DNA from: Coniella vitis
Lineage: Eukaryota > Ascomycota > Sordariomycetes > Diaporthales > Schizoparmaceae
Direction of reading: 5' to 3'
DNA length: 64,000 nucleotides
Assembly (NCBI GenBank): GCA_011317545.1
Contig: WUJK01000009.1
Span: 310,001-374,000 of the forward strand
Positions 34,138 to 45,433 of the stretch are shown in pieces; the stretch's first letter is position 1, and every line of letters begins with the position of its first letter. The notes beneath the pieces were generated by a model. It saw only the letters and a program-made list of their open reading frames with translations, had not been told where the DNA came from and searched no databases. The position numbers and the translations under genes were made by a program.

Positions 34138-34347
34138 ATGGCAGACCGCCCCTTCAAAAAGATCCTGATCGTCGGCGCCGGCCCAGCAGGCCTGCTCCTC
34201 GCTCTGCTCCTCTCCAACCACGGCATACCCGTCACCATCCTCGGAATGGCCGCCCAGCTCGACCAGCAGTTGTTGAAGAAGGTTCTGTTGGCTGGACTGG
34301 ATGTGAGGTATGATTCCACTCAGCATTATCAGAGAGGAGCGGAGTGA
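34138..34347 (+). pseudogene. truncated FAD-dependent monooxygenase relic
   Basis: The frame opens with MADRPFKKILIVGAGPAGLL and continues with LLLSNHGIPVTIL, which is the N-terminal dinucleotide-binding beta-alpha-beta unit of aromatic-ring/FAD monooxygenases (PF01494-type). It stops after 69 codons. The acidic residue that ends the second strand and holds the FAD ribose is a Gly here (VTILGMAAQLDQQ). Intact relatives run about 400 residues with further motifs (DG and GD); none of these is found in any frame downstream up to the next gene at 34751. A GTATGA donor lies at the end of LDVR, but no continuing exon can be found. Most likely a gene fragment left by deletion or insertion. Confidence 0.7.
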
Positions 34348-34750
34348 GCAAGTTGAGCAGTGGCATGAAGCGGTGGAGCAGGGCAAAGCAGAAGTCACAA
34401 TTGACTGCAGAGTGTCAATAACAACTGGAATATATTTTGTACAAGCTGTGAAAGAGTCTGCTACTTTTGAAATAACTCGGGGTGCCCTGAAATTGCCAAA
34501 CCTACTTGACAGATATTGACTCTTGACAACCGTTGACTTGCCATTCATCCAATCAAACACACTGCCGACCTTTGTTTGTCCTTGTACAAGCCTCTTCCAA
34601 ACACTTGAGCCACACCAGTATCAACTCGGTATTTTTTCCTTTTGCAGAATCCAACAAGAAACAGACCAAGACCCCCAACAAGCAAAGCATCCGACTGCAA
34701 ACAATATGCTTCCCACTTGGCACTATTTTCCGCTCCCAATCCAAGAGCAT
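34348..34750. other. spacer after the monooxygenase relic
   Basis: No continuation of the monooxygenase and no other gene is visible. Confidence 0.4.
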
Positions 34751-36115
34751 TCACAGCGGCACAAAGCCATCGCACGCCTCCAGATACTCGGCCGGATTCC
34801 ACGCACCGGGCTCCAGCGGGTCCTTGTGGAAAAAACACCTGATATCCGGAAACTCGCGCGCCAGCGCCATCTTGGCCGCCTGCGCCTGGCACCGGAAGCT
34901 CCCAAAGCGATACTCGAGCACCCTCGTGCCGCGCAAGGGGTCCTCGATGCGCGTCAGGACCTCGTCGAGCTGGAAGTCCAGCTTGCTCTTGAAAAAGTCC
35001 GTCAGGAAGGTCGGGTGCACAATGTGGCCCGGCCCGCCAATGAGCAGCACGCGGCTGGCGTCCGAGTTGGCCAGCAGCGGGTTCTCGGCGCTCTTGATGC
35101 GGTTCCACATGACGCGCGCCTTGTGGCCCTGCACGAAGAAGCCGCCGCGGTCCTCGCACTGCGCCATGAAGGCGTGCGCGACCGCGCGCTGGAAGAAGAC
35201 GACCTTGGCGGCGCAGCCCTGGTGGCCGCGCGTGAGCTCGGGCGAGTTGATGTGGATCGCGTAGACGCGCCCGAGGGGCCCCATGGCGTGCAGCGCGACA
35301 ATGAGGCGGTGCACCGTGAGCGCGGGCGGGAGGTTCACGATGAAGATGGAGCAGTTGAGCGCGTGCGGGATGTCGGCGCTTTGGTTGGCCGCCAGCCAGG
35401 GGTTGCCCGCGTAGGTGGGGCTGTAGCCCATGGCGATCTTGGTTGCGTCGTCGAGCTGGACGTTGCGGTAGTTGATGGGTGCGGTGGCAGAGCCATTGCC
35501 ATCGCCAGCAGCAGCGTTGTGGGTGGTGGTGGTGGCGATGGTGGTGCCTCCTGGGTTCGAACGTTCAGCGCCCATCGGCCAGTAAAAGTTGGACTTGACG
35601 GAGGAGCTGGCTAGGGACGGTGGTGACTGATCGCTCGTGGAGATAGAGCGCGGGATGGGCCAGGAAGCAACACGGGGCGAAGCCCGGAGCGGCGTCAGGA
35701 AGCCTTCGTGGCCCAATGCTTGAGCGAGGGCCGCGCTGCGCGGGGTGCCGCCCGTCTTCTGGAAGCGGACGGTGGGCGTGCCGACAGGAGAAGTGTCGAT
35801 GGGATCGCTTTCTGGCGACGCTTGCGCAGATGCCAGCTGCGAGGGGACCAGGCCGTTGTTGTACTGCGTCTTGACGAACGATTTGGCATGCTGGAGGTAG
35901 TCGAATTGCAGCGGGTGCGGGCCCGTGGCGCTTCGCATCGGCGTCCTGTTGTCATTCGCAGTCATCGCAGAGACGTCGGCACTCTTGCTGTTCCTGGTAT
36001 CAAAGCGACGGTTGGAACATTCGAGGCTGGCCATTCTCGAAAGAGGCTTGTGAGGCTCCGCGTCGTTGATGGAACCGAGGATGCGCTGATGGAACGAGTA
36101 GAATGGGTTGTTCAT
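34751..36115 (-). CDS. RRM-like RNA-binding protein, fungus-specific
   Basis: A 454-residue single-exon protein; the first ATG is at 36115 (MNNPFYSFHQRILGS). Residues 1-250 are disordered, with Ser/Pro-rich segments and TPTVRFQKTGGTPRSAALAQ. From about residue 254 an RRM-like fold is visible: SIFIVNLPPALTVHRLIVAL as first strand and helix, GRVYAIHINSP, then CAAKVVFFQRAVAHAFM as the RNP1-like strand. A second, more diverged unit runs from RVLLIGGPGHIVHPTFLTDF to YRFGSFRCQAQAAKMALARE. The canonical aromatic residues of RNP1 are partly replaced, so RNA binding is probable but not certain. I know no characterised homologue. The gene is strongly GC-biased in its second half. Confidence 0.7.
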   Translation of the reverse strand: MNNPFYSFHQRILGSINDAEPHKPLSRMASLECSNRRFDTRNSKSADVSAMTANDNRTPMRSATGPHPLQFDYLQHAKSFVKTQYNNGLVPSQLASAQASPESDPIDTSPVGTPTVRFQKTGGTPRSAALAQALGHEGFLTPLRASPRVASWPIPRSISTSDQSPPSLASSSVKSNFYWPMGAERSNPGGTTIATTTTHNAAAGDGNGSATAPINYRNVQLDDATKIAMGYSPTYAGNPWLAANQSADIPHALNCSIFIVNLPPALTVHRLIVALHAMGPLGRVYAIHINSPELTRGHQGCAAKVVFFQRAVAHAFMAQCEDRGGFFVQGHKARVMWNRIKSAENPLLANSDASRVLLIGGPGHIVHPTFLTDFFKSKLDFQLDEVLTRIEDPLRGTRVLEYRFGSFRCQAQAAKMALAREFPDIRCFFHKDPLEPGAWNPAEYLEACDGFVPL

Positions 36116-37759
36116 CTTGAAGGCGGATGAGAGCGACTTGGAGGAGGATGCTAAGGAGACTCGTTCCAACAGATGAAGGCTTTGGGCTGTTCGTGGGAGC
36201 AGGCGATGTCCCAGAGGACGGTGTGGAAAAGGGAATATCAAGTTGTCAAGGTCCAGATATATAACAGGCCCATAGCAGCTCCCTGACTTGTACTGCAGAC
36301 AAATGCTCTGCTCCAGAAAGTCTGCCTATATCATGAGGTGTAGCTATCAGGCATACGGATATCTTCTGCAGTCACCTTTTCTCTAGTGCTTTGCCAATAT
36401 CCTTACGCTCGAGAAGGGAAAATAGAGAGGAAGCCTTGGGACTTGAGCTGCTGAACAATCTGTTGAAGGCTCCCATCGATATGCCCAGGAGTTTAGGCAT
36501 TAGCACACCAGCAGGCTTCAATTCTGTTTGTATGTGTGAAAGAGGCATTGTTTAAGGTATTTCATATTAATAGTTCTGTATTTTCCCCATGCAATAGGAA
36601 GCCATGTGTGGCCATCTTGAGTTACAACTGCTGTCAGACCTGGGATGGAAACGAGGTTGGGATTCTCAAGACGTATGTGAGCAAAAGGTAAAACTTCTCA
36701 GCCGTATGCTCAAGATCTCAATGTATCAGTCAAAGCCCACAGGTTTCGTCAAGTACATGATCACCAAAGTCACCGAGAGCATCCATCGGATCGAGATATC
36801 AGCAGCATTGTGAAGGAGGCTGAAAAGGGGTGTGCCAAAGGCAACAACATAGCAGGTTGAGATGAGAAGCCTATTTTTAAGTCTGGTACACTCTGAACAA
36901 TGTCTTTGATCAAAAGAGACTCTCCAAAGGTGGGCATGGCTCGAGTGAACAGCCTATTCCTGGGACAAAGAAAATGACGCTCGGCCATTCATTCATTGGC
37001 CGTTCGAGACATACAATGGCAATGATGAGTGGTGGACAGAAACGGGGTTTTGGTTATGAACCAGAACTACAACAAGCACACCGTTATTGAGGACATTTAG
37101 GCCTTTGAACTAGAAACATCAAATCGACGAAACCCTGAAGCGGAAAGATTAGCATGAGCACTGAAGAACAAACGAGATCTGTGAAGGAAACACATGGGAA
37201 TATATAATATATATGACACATGACCATTGAGTGCTATCAGAAACAGCAAACACAGAACAATCAGTATGGCACAGCAAGCGAAACCCAGGGCATGCTACAC
37301 TGAGAAAGAACATACCAGGAACCCATTTGATCTGTTTCAAGTTTGGGTGTTTTATTTCTGATGTGTCCATGAGAATAATGAGCTTGTTGTAGTGAACAAT
37401 AAAAAACAATCGTGCAAATAACCACCACGGCTCCTTTGTCCCGCCAAACGTGCCAAGAAAAGCAGCATGTTCACACAATACCCTTTGACAGTTGGATCAT
37501 CGAAACACGGCGAAACAAAGACGAACACAGTTCATCGAGCGCTCTCATCTCCAGTTGAAAAGGAGCTCAGAGTCCCTAGACAGTGCGGTGAACTTGTCAT
37601 AATCGATATCACCGCAACCTCGAGACCAAGACTTGGTTATCAGAACGCCCAGTTCTCATACCAAAGACCACGCATCACTGAGGATTTTCAATACTAAACG
37701 CCCTTATCTTTACCCCAATAGTATATACCCGATCCAAAGCCATTCAAAAACAACCAACC
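36116..37759. other. divergent intergenic region
   Basis: Promoter space between the RRM-like gene and the 801-residue gene. A TATA-like TAGTATATACCC lies at about 37721-37732, some 30 bp upstream of the latter's ATG. No gene seen. Confidence 0.4.
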
Positions 37760-40165
37760 ATGCCCAGCAGCACTAGCCGCAAGCGCAAGGCTGAAGCCGA
37801 CGATGCCCCTTACCAAAGCCCAAGTAAGCGTCACGCAACACACACCACGACCCCGCCGCGCATGACCCGTGCTGCTCGGAAACGTCTGGCGCTCAATGGG
37901 GGCGACAGTGACGCGGAGGAGCACGCGAAGCTCGATCCGGGCCTGCCAATGCCGGTGCGCGAGCGCAAGCCGACAAACGACCAGCCAGTGAAGAAGGAGG
38001 AGAAGAAGAAGAAGAAGGGGACAAGCACTCTTGAAGAAACACCTTCCTCGTCGACAGCCTCGTCCTCTTTTTCGTCTTCTCCTCCTTCCTCTGCCTCCTT
38101 CTCCCCTTCGTGTTCGTCATGTTTAGTCCCAAGCAAAGTTGACACCGCAGATAAGATAAAGCGCGCGCCAATTGATATTGCAGCCAAAGTTCCTAAGCAA
38201 TCAGAACCGCCCAGAACGCCTTTGCCCAAGACGTCACGCAAGAGGCAGGCCGAGTTCTCCAGGCAAGATGCGCCAAGGAAAAAGACCAAGTTGTCGCAGG
38301 AAGTCGGACCGTGTACTCCCATTGAAAGGACGTTTCAGCTTCTCTCGTCCAGCATCAGTACAGCTGCTTGCTCGGACGGGTCTCCTTTACGCGCACTTCC
38401 TCGTCGCAACGCAAACTCCCCCCCAGCAGCTCTCATCGCACACGGACCTGCACCTGTTGCATACATGGGCGGATTCGGCGAAGAGGAACCGGTCCAGAGT
38501 CCCATACACATCAAGATCGAGCCGGTGGATGAAAGCGAGCAGACGAACAGTTTCCCTCCCGCTTTGGTCCCCCTTTCCGTCGCTTCCAGTCCATCCTCCG
38601 ACGTCGGCTGCGAAATCAGCCCCAAGACCGTGCGCACTGTAGCGGCCTGGATCGAGTGCGTCAAGGATGAGTTCGTCGACGTGCCACCCAACGATGGGTG
38701 GAACTTTGATTGGGAATTCCCCACAACAACGGGGCACGATAGACTTCAGGGCGACCAGACTCTACCTCAGATTGTCGACATTGAGGCTGCTGCGGCCCAG
38801 AACGATGGCGCTGTTGTTGCTGCTGCTGATGCAATAATGCATATGACGGGCGACGTCGATACCGACGACAGAGTCACTGGGCAGGTGGTGAAGACCGCAT
38901 CAACCGTTAGTATGGAAGAAACCCCCAGCCACACTTTCGTGCGCACAGAGTTCGGGACCTTGATAATACCCGCAGTGCCGCGGGTGAGCCTGCACGAAGC
39001 GGACGGAAGCTGGGCGAGCCAGGATCTGACATCTGATAATCTCGCCTGTGACCGACCACTGCGTGCGTTTGAGCTCGAGAAGAAAGAGGTCAGGCCTGCC
39101 AGTCCCCTACTTTCGAACATGACTGTCGAGGAGGTTCGGGGCGAGGCACAAGCATTGGGTCTGAGCGAAACCACATCTGATGCTCCCATTGTAGCCCGAG
39201 CCAAGCTGAGCAGTGTCAGCCACCGAGACCTGAGGGTAACAATCGAAGACGTTTCCGATGAGGATCTAATTCCACGGTCGACTCGTTCTCCAGCTCCGTC
39301 TCCATCCCCTAGAGCTCGTTGTGAGGTCCAAGCCCAAGCCCAAGCCCAGACCCAGACCCAGTTAGAAACCGCCAACCCCCCAGGCCCAAGAGTCACGATC
39401 GAAGAGGCGCTCGACGAGATATTGGCTGCTTCAGCCCCGGCTGTGTTTGAGGAGCAAGCACAGGCATTGTCGCCATCTGTAGCTCCGAGTCCAGCTTCAA
39501 ACTCCTCCCCAGATTCCTCTCCAGCTCCATATCGCTTTCAAACACGGGCCCATCCCCAATGCCGCGATCATATCCAGGCCGTGCAAGCCCAGATGCAGGC
39601 CCAGATGCAGGCCCTCATCCAAGCCCATCTCCAACCGAGACCCTGCCCGTCCTGCCCCCCTCCAGCCCCCAGCGCCGGCATCCAAGCCACCGTAGCCCGT
39701 TTCCTCAACGATGTCCAAGCTCGAATCGACCAACGCGATGATCCCATGGATATAGTCCAGCCGACAACTCCTCGCTCCGCAGGACTATCCGCGGGAGCGC
39801 GAGACAGTGATGTGTTGATGCGCGACGCGTTCAACAGCAGCGAAAGCGATGTGGTGATGCGTGATGCGGACAGCAGTAGCAGCAGAAGAAGCAGTAAGAG
39901 CGATGTGGTGATGCGCGACAGGTCGCCGAATGTTTGCGTGGAGACGGAGGACGCGCCACCGCGAGCAGTGGTTAATAACATGACGCTTCAAGAGACGAAT
40001 GCCTTGTTGCGGTTGCAATTGCAACCAGGATCATCGGCCTCGTCGCTGGGGCGCCGGCTGGTAACGAATGATGAGTGGCCGTACACGGGACGGTCGATGA
40101 CGGCTGTGTGGGAGGATGGGGAGGGAACTGTTGAGCAAGATGGTCAAGAGCAAATGGTTTATTAG
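37760..40165 (+). CDS. large low-complexity, probably nuclear protein, function unknown
   Basis: An 801-residue intronless frame starting MPSSTSRKRKAEADDAPYQS. The N terminus carries bipartite-type basic clusters (RKRK, KRHA, RAARKRLA) that suggest nuclear import. A lysine run (KKEEKKKKKG) and a Ser-rich tract follow. Three related units occur: MTVEEVRGEAQALGLSE, LRVTIEDVSDEDLIP and PRVTIEEALDEILAA, each followed by a Gln/Ala- or Pro-rich linker (QAQAQAQTQTQ, QMQAQMQALIQ). Near the C terminus DVLMRDA, DVVMRDA and DVVMRDR form three tandem copies. I recognise no domain. Codon-level regularity and length support a real gene; unspliced introns inside the low-complexity parts cannot be excluded. 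Confidence 0.7.
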   Translation: MPSSTSRKRKAEADDAPYQSPSKRHATHTTTPPRMTRAARKRLALNGGDSDAEEHAKLDPGLPMPVRERKPTNDQPVKKEEKKKKKGTSTLEETPSSSTASSSFSSSPPSSASFSPSCSSCLVPSKVDTADKIKRAPIDIAAKVPKQSEPPRTPLPKTSRKRQAEFSRQDAPRKKTKLSQEVGPCTPIERTFQLLSSSISTAACSDGSPLRALPRRNANSPPAALIAHGPAPVAYMGGFGEEEPVQSPIHIKIEPVDESEQTNSFPPALVPLSVASSPSSDVGCEISPKTVRTVAAWIECVKDEFVDVPPNDGWNFDWEFPTTTGHDRLQGDQTLPQIVDIEAAAAQNDGAVVAAADAIMHMTGDVDTDDRVTGQVVKTASTVSMEETPSHTFVRTEFGTLIIPAVPRVSLHEADGSWASQDLTSDNLACDRPLRAFELEKKEVRPASPLLSNMTVEEVRGEAQALGLSETTSDAPIVARAKLSSVSHRDLRVTIEDVSDEDLIPRSTRSPAPSPSPRARCEVQAQAQAQTQTQLETANPPGPRVTIEEALDEILAASAPAVFEEQAQALSPSVAPSPASNSSPDSSPAPYRFQTRAHPQCRDHIQAVQAQMQAQMQALIQAHLQPRPCPSCPPPAPSAGIQATVARFLNDVQARIDQRDDPMDIVQPTTPRSAGLSAGARDSDVLMRDAFNSSESDVVMRDADSSSSRRSSKSDVVMRDRSPNVCVETEDAPPRAVVNNMTLQETNALLRLQLQPGSSASSLGRRLVTNDEWPYTGRSMTAVWEDGEGTVEQDGQEQMVY

Positions 40166-40449
40166 AAGGGTGAGTTGTTGGCGAGCCTCAGTGATCTTGG
40201 TTGGCCTTATTATGTTTAATGTGTAATATTTTGGTTGGTGTCAAATCGGTGCATCTATATAGAAAAACAGGTTAGTATGGACAACACAAGGATTTCAGTT
40301 ACAAGCACAAACATGACCCTACCAAGCTTTTGCTTTGTTGATGAACCATGCCACAACGCCGACCCTATGCAGTCCCAAATATGCAAACCAAAACACTCCA
40401 GACGCGTATATACACCCAACTTCCGCACCATTTTCAACCAAAAGCTCCA

Positions 40450-41414
40450 TCATATGCCCATATCCTCATCACTCTCATCCCCACCATCATCCTCCCCTTC
40501 TCCATCCTCGTCCTCCTCTCTCCTCGTCGCCTCCGCACTCGCCCCCAGCTTCCGCACCCCGTCCACAACACCCAACACAAAGCCTCTATTCTCCGCCAAC
40601 TCCATCGCGCCCACACCTCGCAAATTCATGACTCCTCCCCCAAACGTCTCAAGCTGCGTCGTGCTGCTCCGCATCTTGGCAGCGCGCACCTCGACCAGAT
40701 CCCGCAGCAAGCCGCGAATCTCGCCCGGCGAGGAGGGCATGTCGTCGGCAGCATGCGCAAGAAGCATCTCGGCCATTTCGAGCCAGTGGTAAGGCAGATA
40801 GCCCGCAGGCGCCTCTGCCACGCAGCTGGGGAGAAAAGGCGGGGAGAGAAGCAGCTCCTCTTGGCTGTCGGTGTCGCCGCTCCTGCTTCCTCCGTTATTG
40901 TTCTGGCTATGGCTGTCAAAAGAGGAAAGCCCGCCGATGCGGTGCGCAAAGCCGCGGCCGTCTGCGCGGGCGGGCGCAGGGGGAGGTTTGCTGAATGCGT
41001 GCGGGTCGTCGCGTGTCTCTTGGCGGATGATTTCCACGAGTGACGCAGGATGTAGCCAGGCGGGCGCGACGATATTTGCGCGGCGTTGTTTCTTGAGCAA
41101 GAGGGCGAGCCAGAGGGGCAGTTGCGCACGATGAGGAGGTCGGAGAGAGGGAGTGTCGCCCTGTATGTTTGTTGCGCAAACCCAGTTTTTAGCCAAAAGC
41201 GTACAGGTCGAGTGGAAGTGGCTTTTCTTCTTCGTTCTTTCGCTCCCTTCTTTGAGCCAAGGGCTCTCCGATAACAAGAACCAGACGGGGACTACCGTAC
41301 ACTGAGAAGGGGGATACTGTCCAGACGCCCTCGCGGGACGACGGTCACCATTTCCATTTCGCACAGAAACGACACCTCGGGCGGCGTGAGGCCCGGTGGA
41401 AGGGGGTGGGCCAT
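40450..41414 (-). CDS. psf2: DNA replication complex GINS subunit Psf2
   Basis: Psf2 is one of four GINS subunits; with Cdc45 and Mcm2-7 it forms the replicative CMG helicase. Exons 41414-41301 and 41160-40450 give 274 residues. The N terminus MAHPLPPGLTPPEVSFLCEM followed by EMVTVVPRGRLDSIPLLSGD is the family's B-domain start, and RPPHRAQLPLWLALLLKKQR with ANIVAPAWL is its most conserved block. The helical part continues through HWLEMAEMLLAHAADD and EIRGLLRDLVEVRAAKMRSS. The C-terminal acidic tail (REEDEDGEGEDDGGDESDED) is longer than in yeast Psf2 (213 residues), as usual in filamentous fungi. The gene converges with the 801-residue gene (284 bp between stops). Confidence 0.94.
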
Positions 41415-42071
41415 GGTGTGCGACTGGCTGCTCTGCTTGTCATGACATGGAAGAAGCGCACTGGGGTAGAAAGAGAAAGGTAGAACGGACTTTGGGCGGC
41501 AACCGTTGGGCGAGCACGGCCGCGTGGTTAAAGTTGACGTTGGAAGCTGGACGCGACGCGATTCGCACTTTGGAAGAGTACCTGGGTACCTGGAATGAAG
41601 TGGTGTCCTTGCCAGGTACACGCACTAAAGTACACAGTACACTAGGTACTCTGCACGTTCCAGATAGCCTCCCAACCCCTAACCCTCGCCCACTGCAACC
41701 TCATCTTACTCTCATCAGACAAAGCCTCTTCTATGAAGGACATCCATTGAACTCCCGTGCATAAACCACACGGTCATTCTGTAGGTGCAATAACTCAAAC
41801 GCTGGACCTTGTATTCGAAATAGAGGCTGTACAATATGCTGATTAAAAGAAAAATCCACAAAACGACACGCTAGAGCCTAACTCGCTGGAAATATCGATT
41901 CACAGTAGACCAAATGCTTCTCGCTTTGACTTCCAACAATCCCCTTCCTCTGCCCCGCCCCCCAAAAAACATCAATTGAATGATAGGATGCGAGTCCTTG
42001 CCCCGACATACTGAGAGCCCTAGAGCCACGCAATCGGCCTCGTCGGCAGTCGACCATTCTTCACGGGCACA
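41415..42071. other. spacer upstream of psf2
   Basis: Contains TACCTGGGTAC at 41579-41589, also present upstream of prp22, and several GTACAC/AGTACAC units. It also covers the 3' flank of the AAA ATPase gene. Confidence 0.4.
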
Positions 42072-45000
42072 CTAATAATAGCTTCGCATAGCATCTTGGT
42101 AACCAGTTCCGCCCTTGAGGTCTCTGTCAAAGCTGACTTGAACGTCCACTGTATGCAAATGTTAGCGCAAGTCTTCATGTATCTCAAAGACGGGGAAAAC
42201 GCCAAGCAAAGAACAACACTGACAGATCTGTCGGACATGTTTCATCGCGAGCGGTTCAGCCTTATTGACCGCCAGCGCCTGTGCACGAATAACTGTGTTT
42301 TTGATTTGTCGGCCATTCAAGTTGTATCGTGCCAAGTCGCTGTAGTCTTCGTCGGTAAACACAATCTTGTCTTCGCCCGGCTTTTGTTGCGCGCGCGCCT
42401 TGTCCACAAACATCTTGAAGATGGTCTTTCTGGCACGAAGGTCCAGGACATCATATCGTAGAGCAATATGAATGCGTGACTGGAATGCATCGTCAAACGT
42501 CTCTACCCGATTTGTCGTGAGGAAAAGTATCCCTTGGAAATACTCCAGCAGCCGCAAGAATATGCTGACGAGTGCGTTGCGCTGGATGTCACGCATATTT
42601 CGCGCCTCAAGGAAAACATCTGCCTCGTCCAACAGGAGGATCGCGCCCCAAGAATGGCAAATATCAAGAATTTGATGCAACTGCGCCTCTAGTGTCCTGG
42701 AATCTATGCCAAGCTCACCAGCAGAGACCGTGTACAGCGGACACTTTAGGAGCTCGCTGATACCCTCTGCCGTAAGAGTCTTGCCAGTGCCGGGAGGGCC
42801 ATGTAAGACAGCTGAAAACGTCTCATGTTAGCTGAGGCCGTTTCTAACGTTGCAACAAGCCAATGACACAAAATCTTACCAACGAGTCCCTTTCCCTTGC
42901 CCTGAATCACATCATCAATTGACTCAGTCGCGTGGTACTTGTGAGACTCGACCAAGGACTAGTACAGCGGTTAGTACGCGATCAGAGGGCCTGAAGAAGC
43001 CTCATTATAGTAGATGCTAGGTGGGGGGCGGGAAAGGGGGAATAGAAGGGGGGGATATTCTCGAACCTTGACTACTTCCTTGGTCTCGGTTTTGAGGACA
43101 AGCGAATCGTATGCTCCATCATTCCAAGTGATATCCTCGATGCCAGAAACGGGAAATTCCAGCCAAAGTTTGATGCCAAAGGAAAAACCAAGGACGAGAG
43201 GAGAGGCAATAAGGTACTCTTCATCTGTGAAGGTGAGAGGCTTGGTAGCTTGCTCGGGCTTACCGTCGCCAGGCTCCGTCCTGTCTGATGTTTTGTCACT
43301 GTTGGTCTCACCTTTCACCACTGCACATTTCTCTCCTTGGGATTCACCATTCTCGTCTTTGAGAACCTCGAACACGCGCAAGCCATCGTCGGTTTTGATG
43401 ATCTTGGTGGCCTGTTTGCTTTCGGCCCTTCGATCTTGACGGCGGGAGAGATCCGAGCTTCGATAATCCAGTTCAGATGACAATATGACGTCGTCCTCGT
43501 CGCACATATTAGCCTCTTCATCATCAATGGTAATCTGAGGAGCGTCGGCCTTCGGCACAAGGCTGCTAACCGGATAGTTGGCGTTGATACGTCGATGAAG
43601 TGCGCTATCCACCATGATTCTGCCATTCACATTCACCTTGACAACACCCTTCTTCTTCTTGTAGTAGGCCATGCCACGGTGGAAGCGATAGTGAACGCCC
43701 CCCAAAGCGACGAATTTCTTGCCTCTTTCGATGAGCTCAAGACGCAACGCGTCCTTTCTGGGGTTGTATTCCAGAGGGTAAGTCCCTAAGCTCGTGATCT
43801 CCTTTGTACCTTGGAATGATTCTATCTCAACCATCAGATGCGAAGTGCCAAACTTCTTACCATCATAGTCAAGATGTGCCCCAAGCACATAGTATGACGG
43901 TGGCTTTGTCAAGTTGTTGTGCTTTTCGGCGGTTTCGACTTTGAGTGCACGAGGATAGTCGTTTGATCCATACGTGGTCGCATATGCAATTGTACCCGGT
44001 TTCCAAAGGGCCCAGAGCAAGTCGAATGTGATGAGGCCGTGCTCAAGTAGTGGGTACAAAGACTTTTTGGTGCTCTCGTACTCCTTGTCGATGTATTCAA
44101 TCATGACGTTGAGGAGCTTCCGCTTCTCTCCCAGGCGCTTAGCCTCCTTCTTGCGATTGTTCTTGTCATCACCAGACAGGTAAGCAGCCTCCTTCTTAAG
44201 TTTCTTGGCGTGCTGGCGCATGTCCTCTAAATAGAGGAACAGAATGTTGGGATCAATCTTTGGTGTCTCCTCAACCAGGCTGATGCCTTTGATGTCTCCA
44301 ATGATCTCCTGGAGACAATCGCGCAGAATTTTGTTCTTGATGTCGACTGTCGTATTCTTATACTTGCCTTCCCAATCAAAAATCCGGCGGACATGGAAGC
44401 AATAGCCTGCATACTTCGTCTCGTTGCTAGACGGAACCGTATCTTCTAGGCGGTATTGATGCCGAGTACTGTCCCACACCTGGTCGACTTTTTTGTAGGC
44501 ATAGGTTTTGGAGCTCTGTCCGCGATGGTGGTCTCCACCTCCCACAGGCATCTCGGGTGACTTCATGCCAGCAGTAGGTAGCGTGCGGCCCCGACCACCA
44601 ACCTCGGAGAAGTCGAGCACTTCGGGACGTATCACATGAGGCCTGGGCGGAGGATGGACGCGAACTGGTGGACCTTGACCGAGGCCCGGCGGGGGAGGTG
44701 CCAAGTGTGCATTCAAGGGAGTAACCCTCTGAAGAAGGTGCACGAGTCCATTCATGAGCTCCAATGCAGGTGCAGCTTCGCCACCCGGGGCAGAACGAGG
44801 ATCTGGGGCATAGACCGGTAGAGGAGGTGGCAGTGTTGCCTGTCTTGTTTGCATAGCGTCTCCGAGCTCTCTGAGCTGTCCTCTGAGCTGTCCAAGAAGC
44901 TTGCGGGTGGCATCGACATCCAAGGTTCTGTCTCTGCGACGATCAGTGTACTCATCAGTGTCTGAAAATGTACATGAAGATTCCGTAATGTCCAAGTTGG

Positions 45001-45433
45001 AGGAATCAGAGGCGATAGAACGCCGCCTCCGCCTTTTCGAAGCAGACTTTGACTTTTCATCGTAGGGACTTTGTAGCTTGCCCTTTTTCTTGAACCGCCG
45101 TTTGTGGGCGGGTGGACGAACAGGTTCGTCATTGTCAGTGGACGAGATAGAAGAATGGCTGGCGTCAGAATCCTCATCACTCGATGACTCTGAAGTATCC
45201 TCAAGGAGGATGACTTTGTGCTTTGACTTGTTTCGCTTTGTGGACCGGGCCATCTTCGTACGACGACCGCTCTTGTCGAGGTTCTTGCCTTTTTTGCTTG
45301 TCTTGCCATTTGCGACTCTGTCACTTCGACCAGCAGCAGCTGAATCTGCCTTGCTGGCTGGGACATGTGACCGGCGGTCAGATGGTTCGCCTTCGACGAT
45401 GATGGTTGCTGTCTTGGAATCTTCAGGATCCAT
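42072..45433 (-). CDS. AAA-family ATPase with long disordered N terminus
   Basis: A 1036-residue AAA+ ATPase of a family expanded in filamentous fungi. Exons 45433-43067, 42958-42880, 42811-42224 and 42148-42072 join in frame. The start is ATG 45433 (MDPEDSKTATIIVEGEPSD). Residues 1-210 are Lys/Ser/Asp-rich with several nuclear-localisation-like clusters (KKGKNLDKSGRRTK, KRRRRR). A middle domain (about 340-780, CFHVRRIFDWEGKYKNTTVD, SYYVLGAHLDYDGKKFGTSH) corresponds to the region found before the ATPase in such proteins. The ATPase has Walker A GPPGTGKT near 820, Walker B ILLLDEAD, a sensor-1 LTTN and an arginine in DDAFQSRIHIAL. It closes with LKGGTGYQDAMRSYY. The specific role is unknown. 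The first intron has an unusual GTTCGA donor. Confidence 0.88.

Noticed and set aside
34523..35614. 363-codon plus-strand frame over the RRM-like gene
   Set aside because: Arg/Ala/Val-rich shadow of a GC-biased gene with no recognisable feature.
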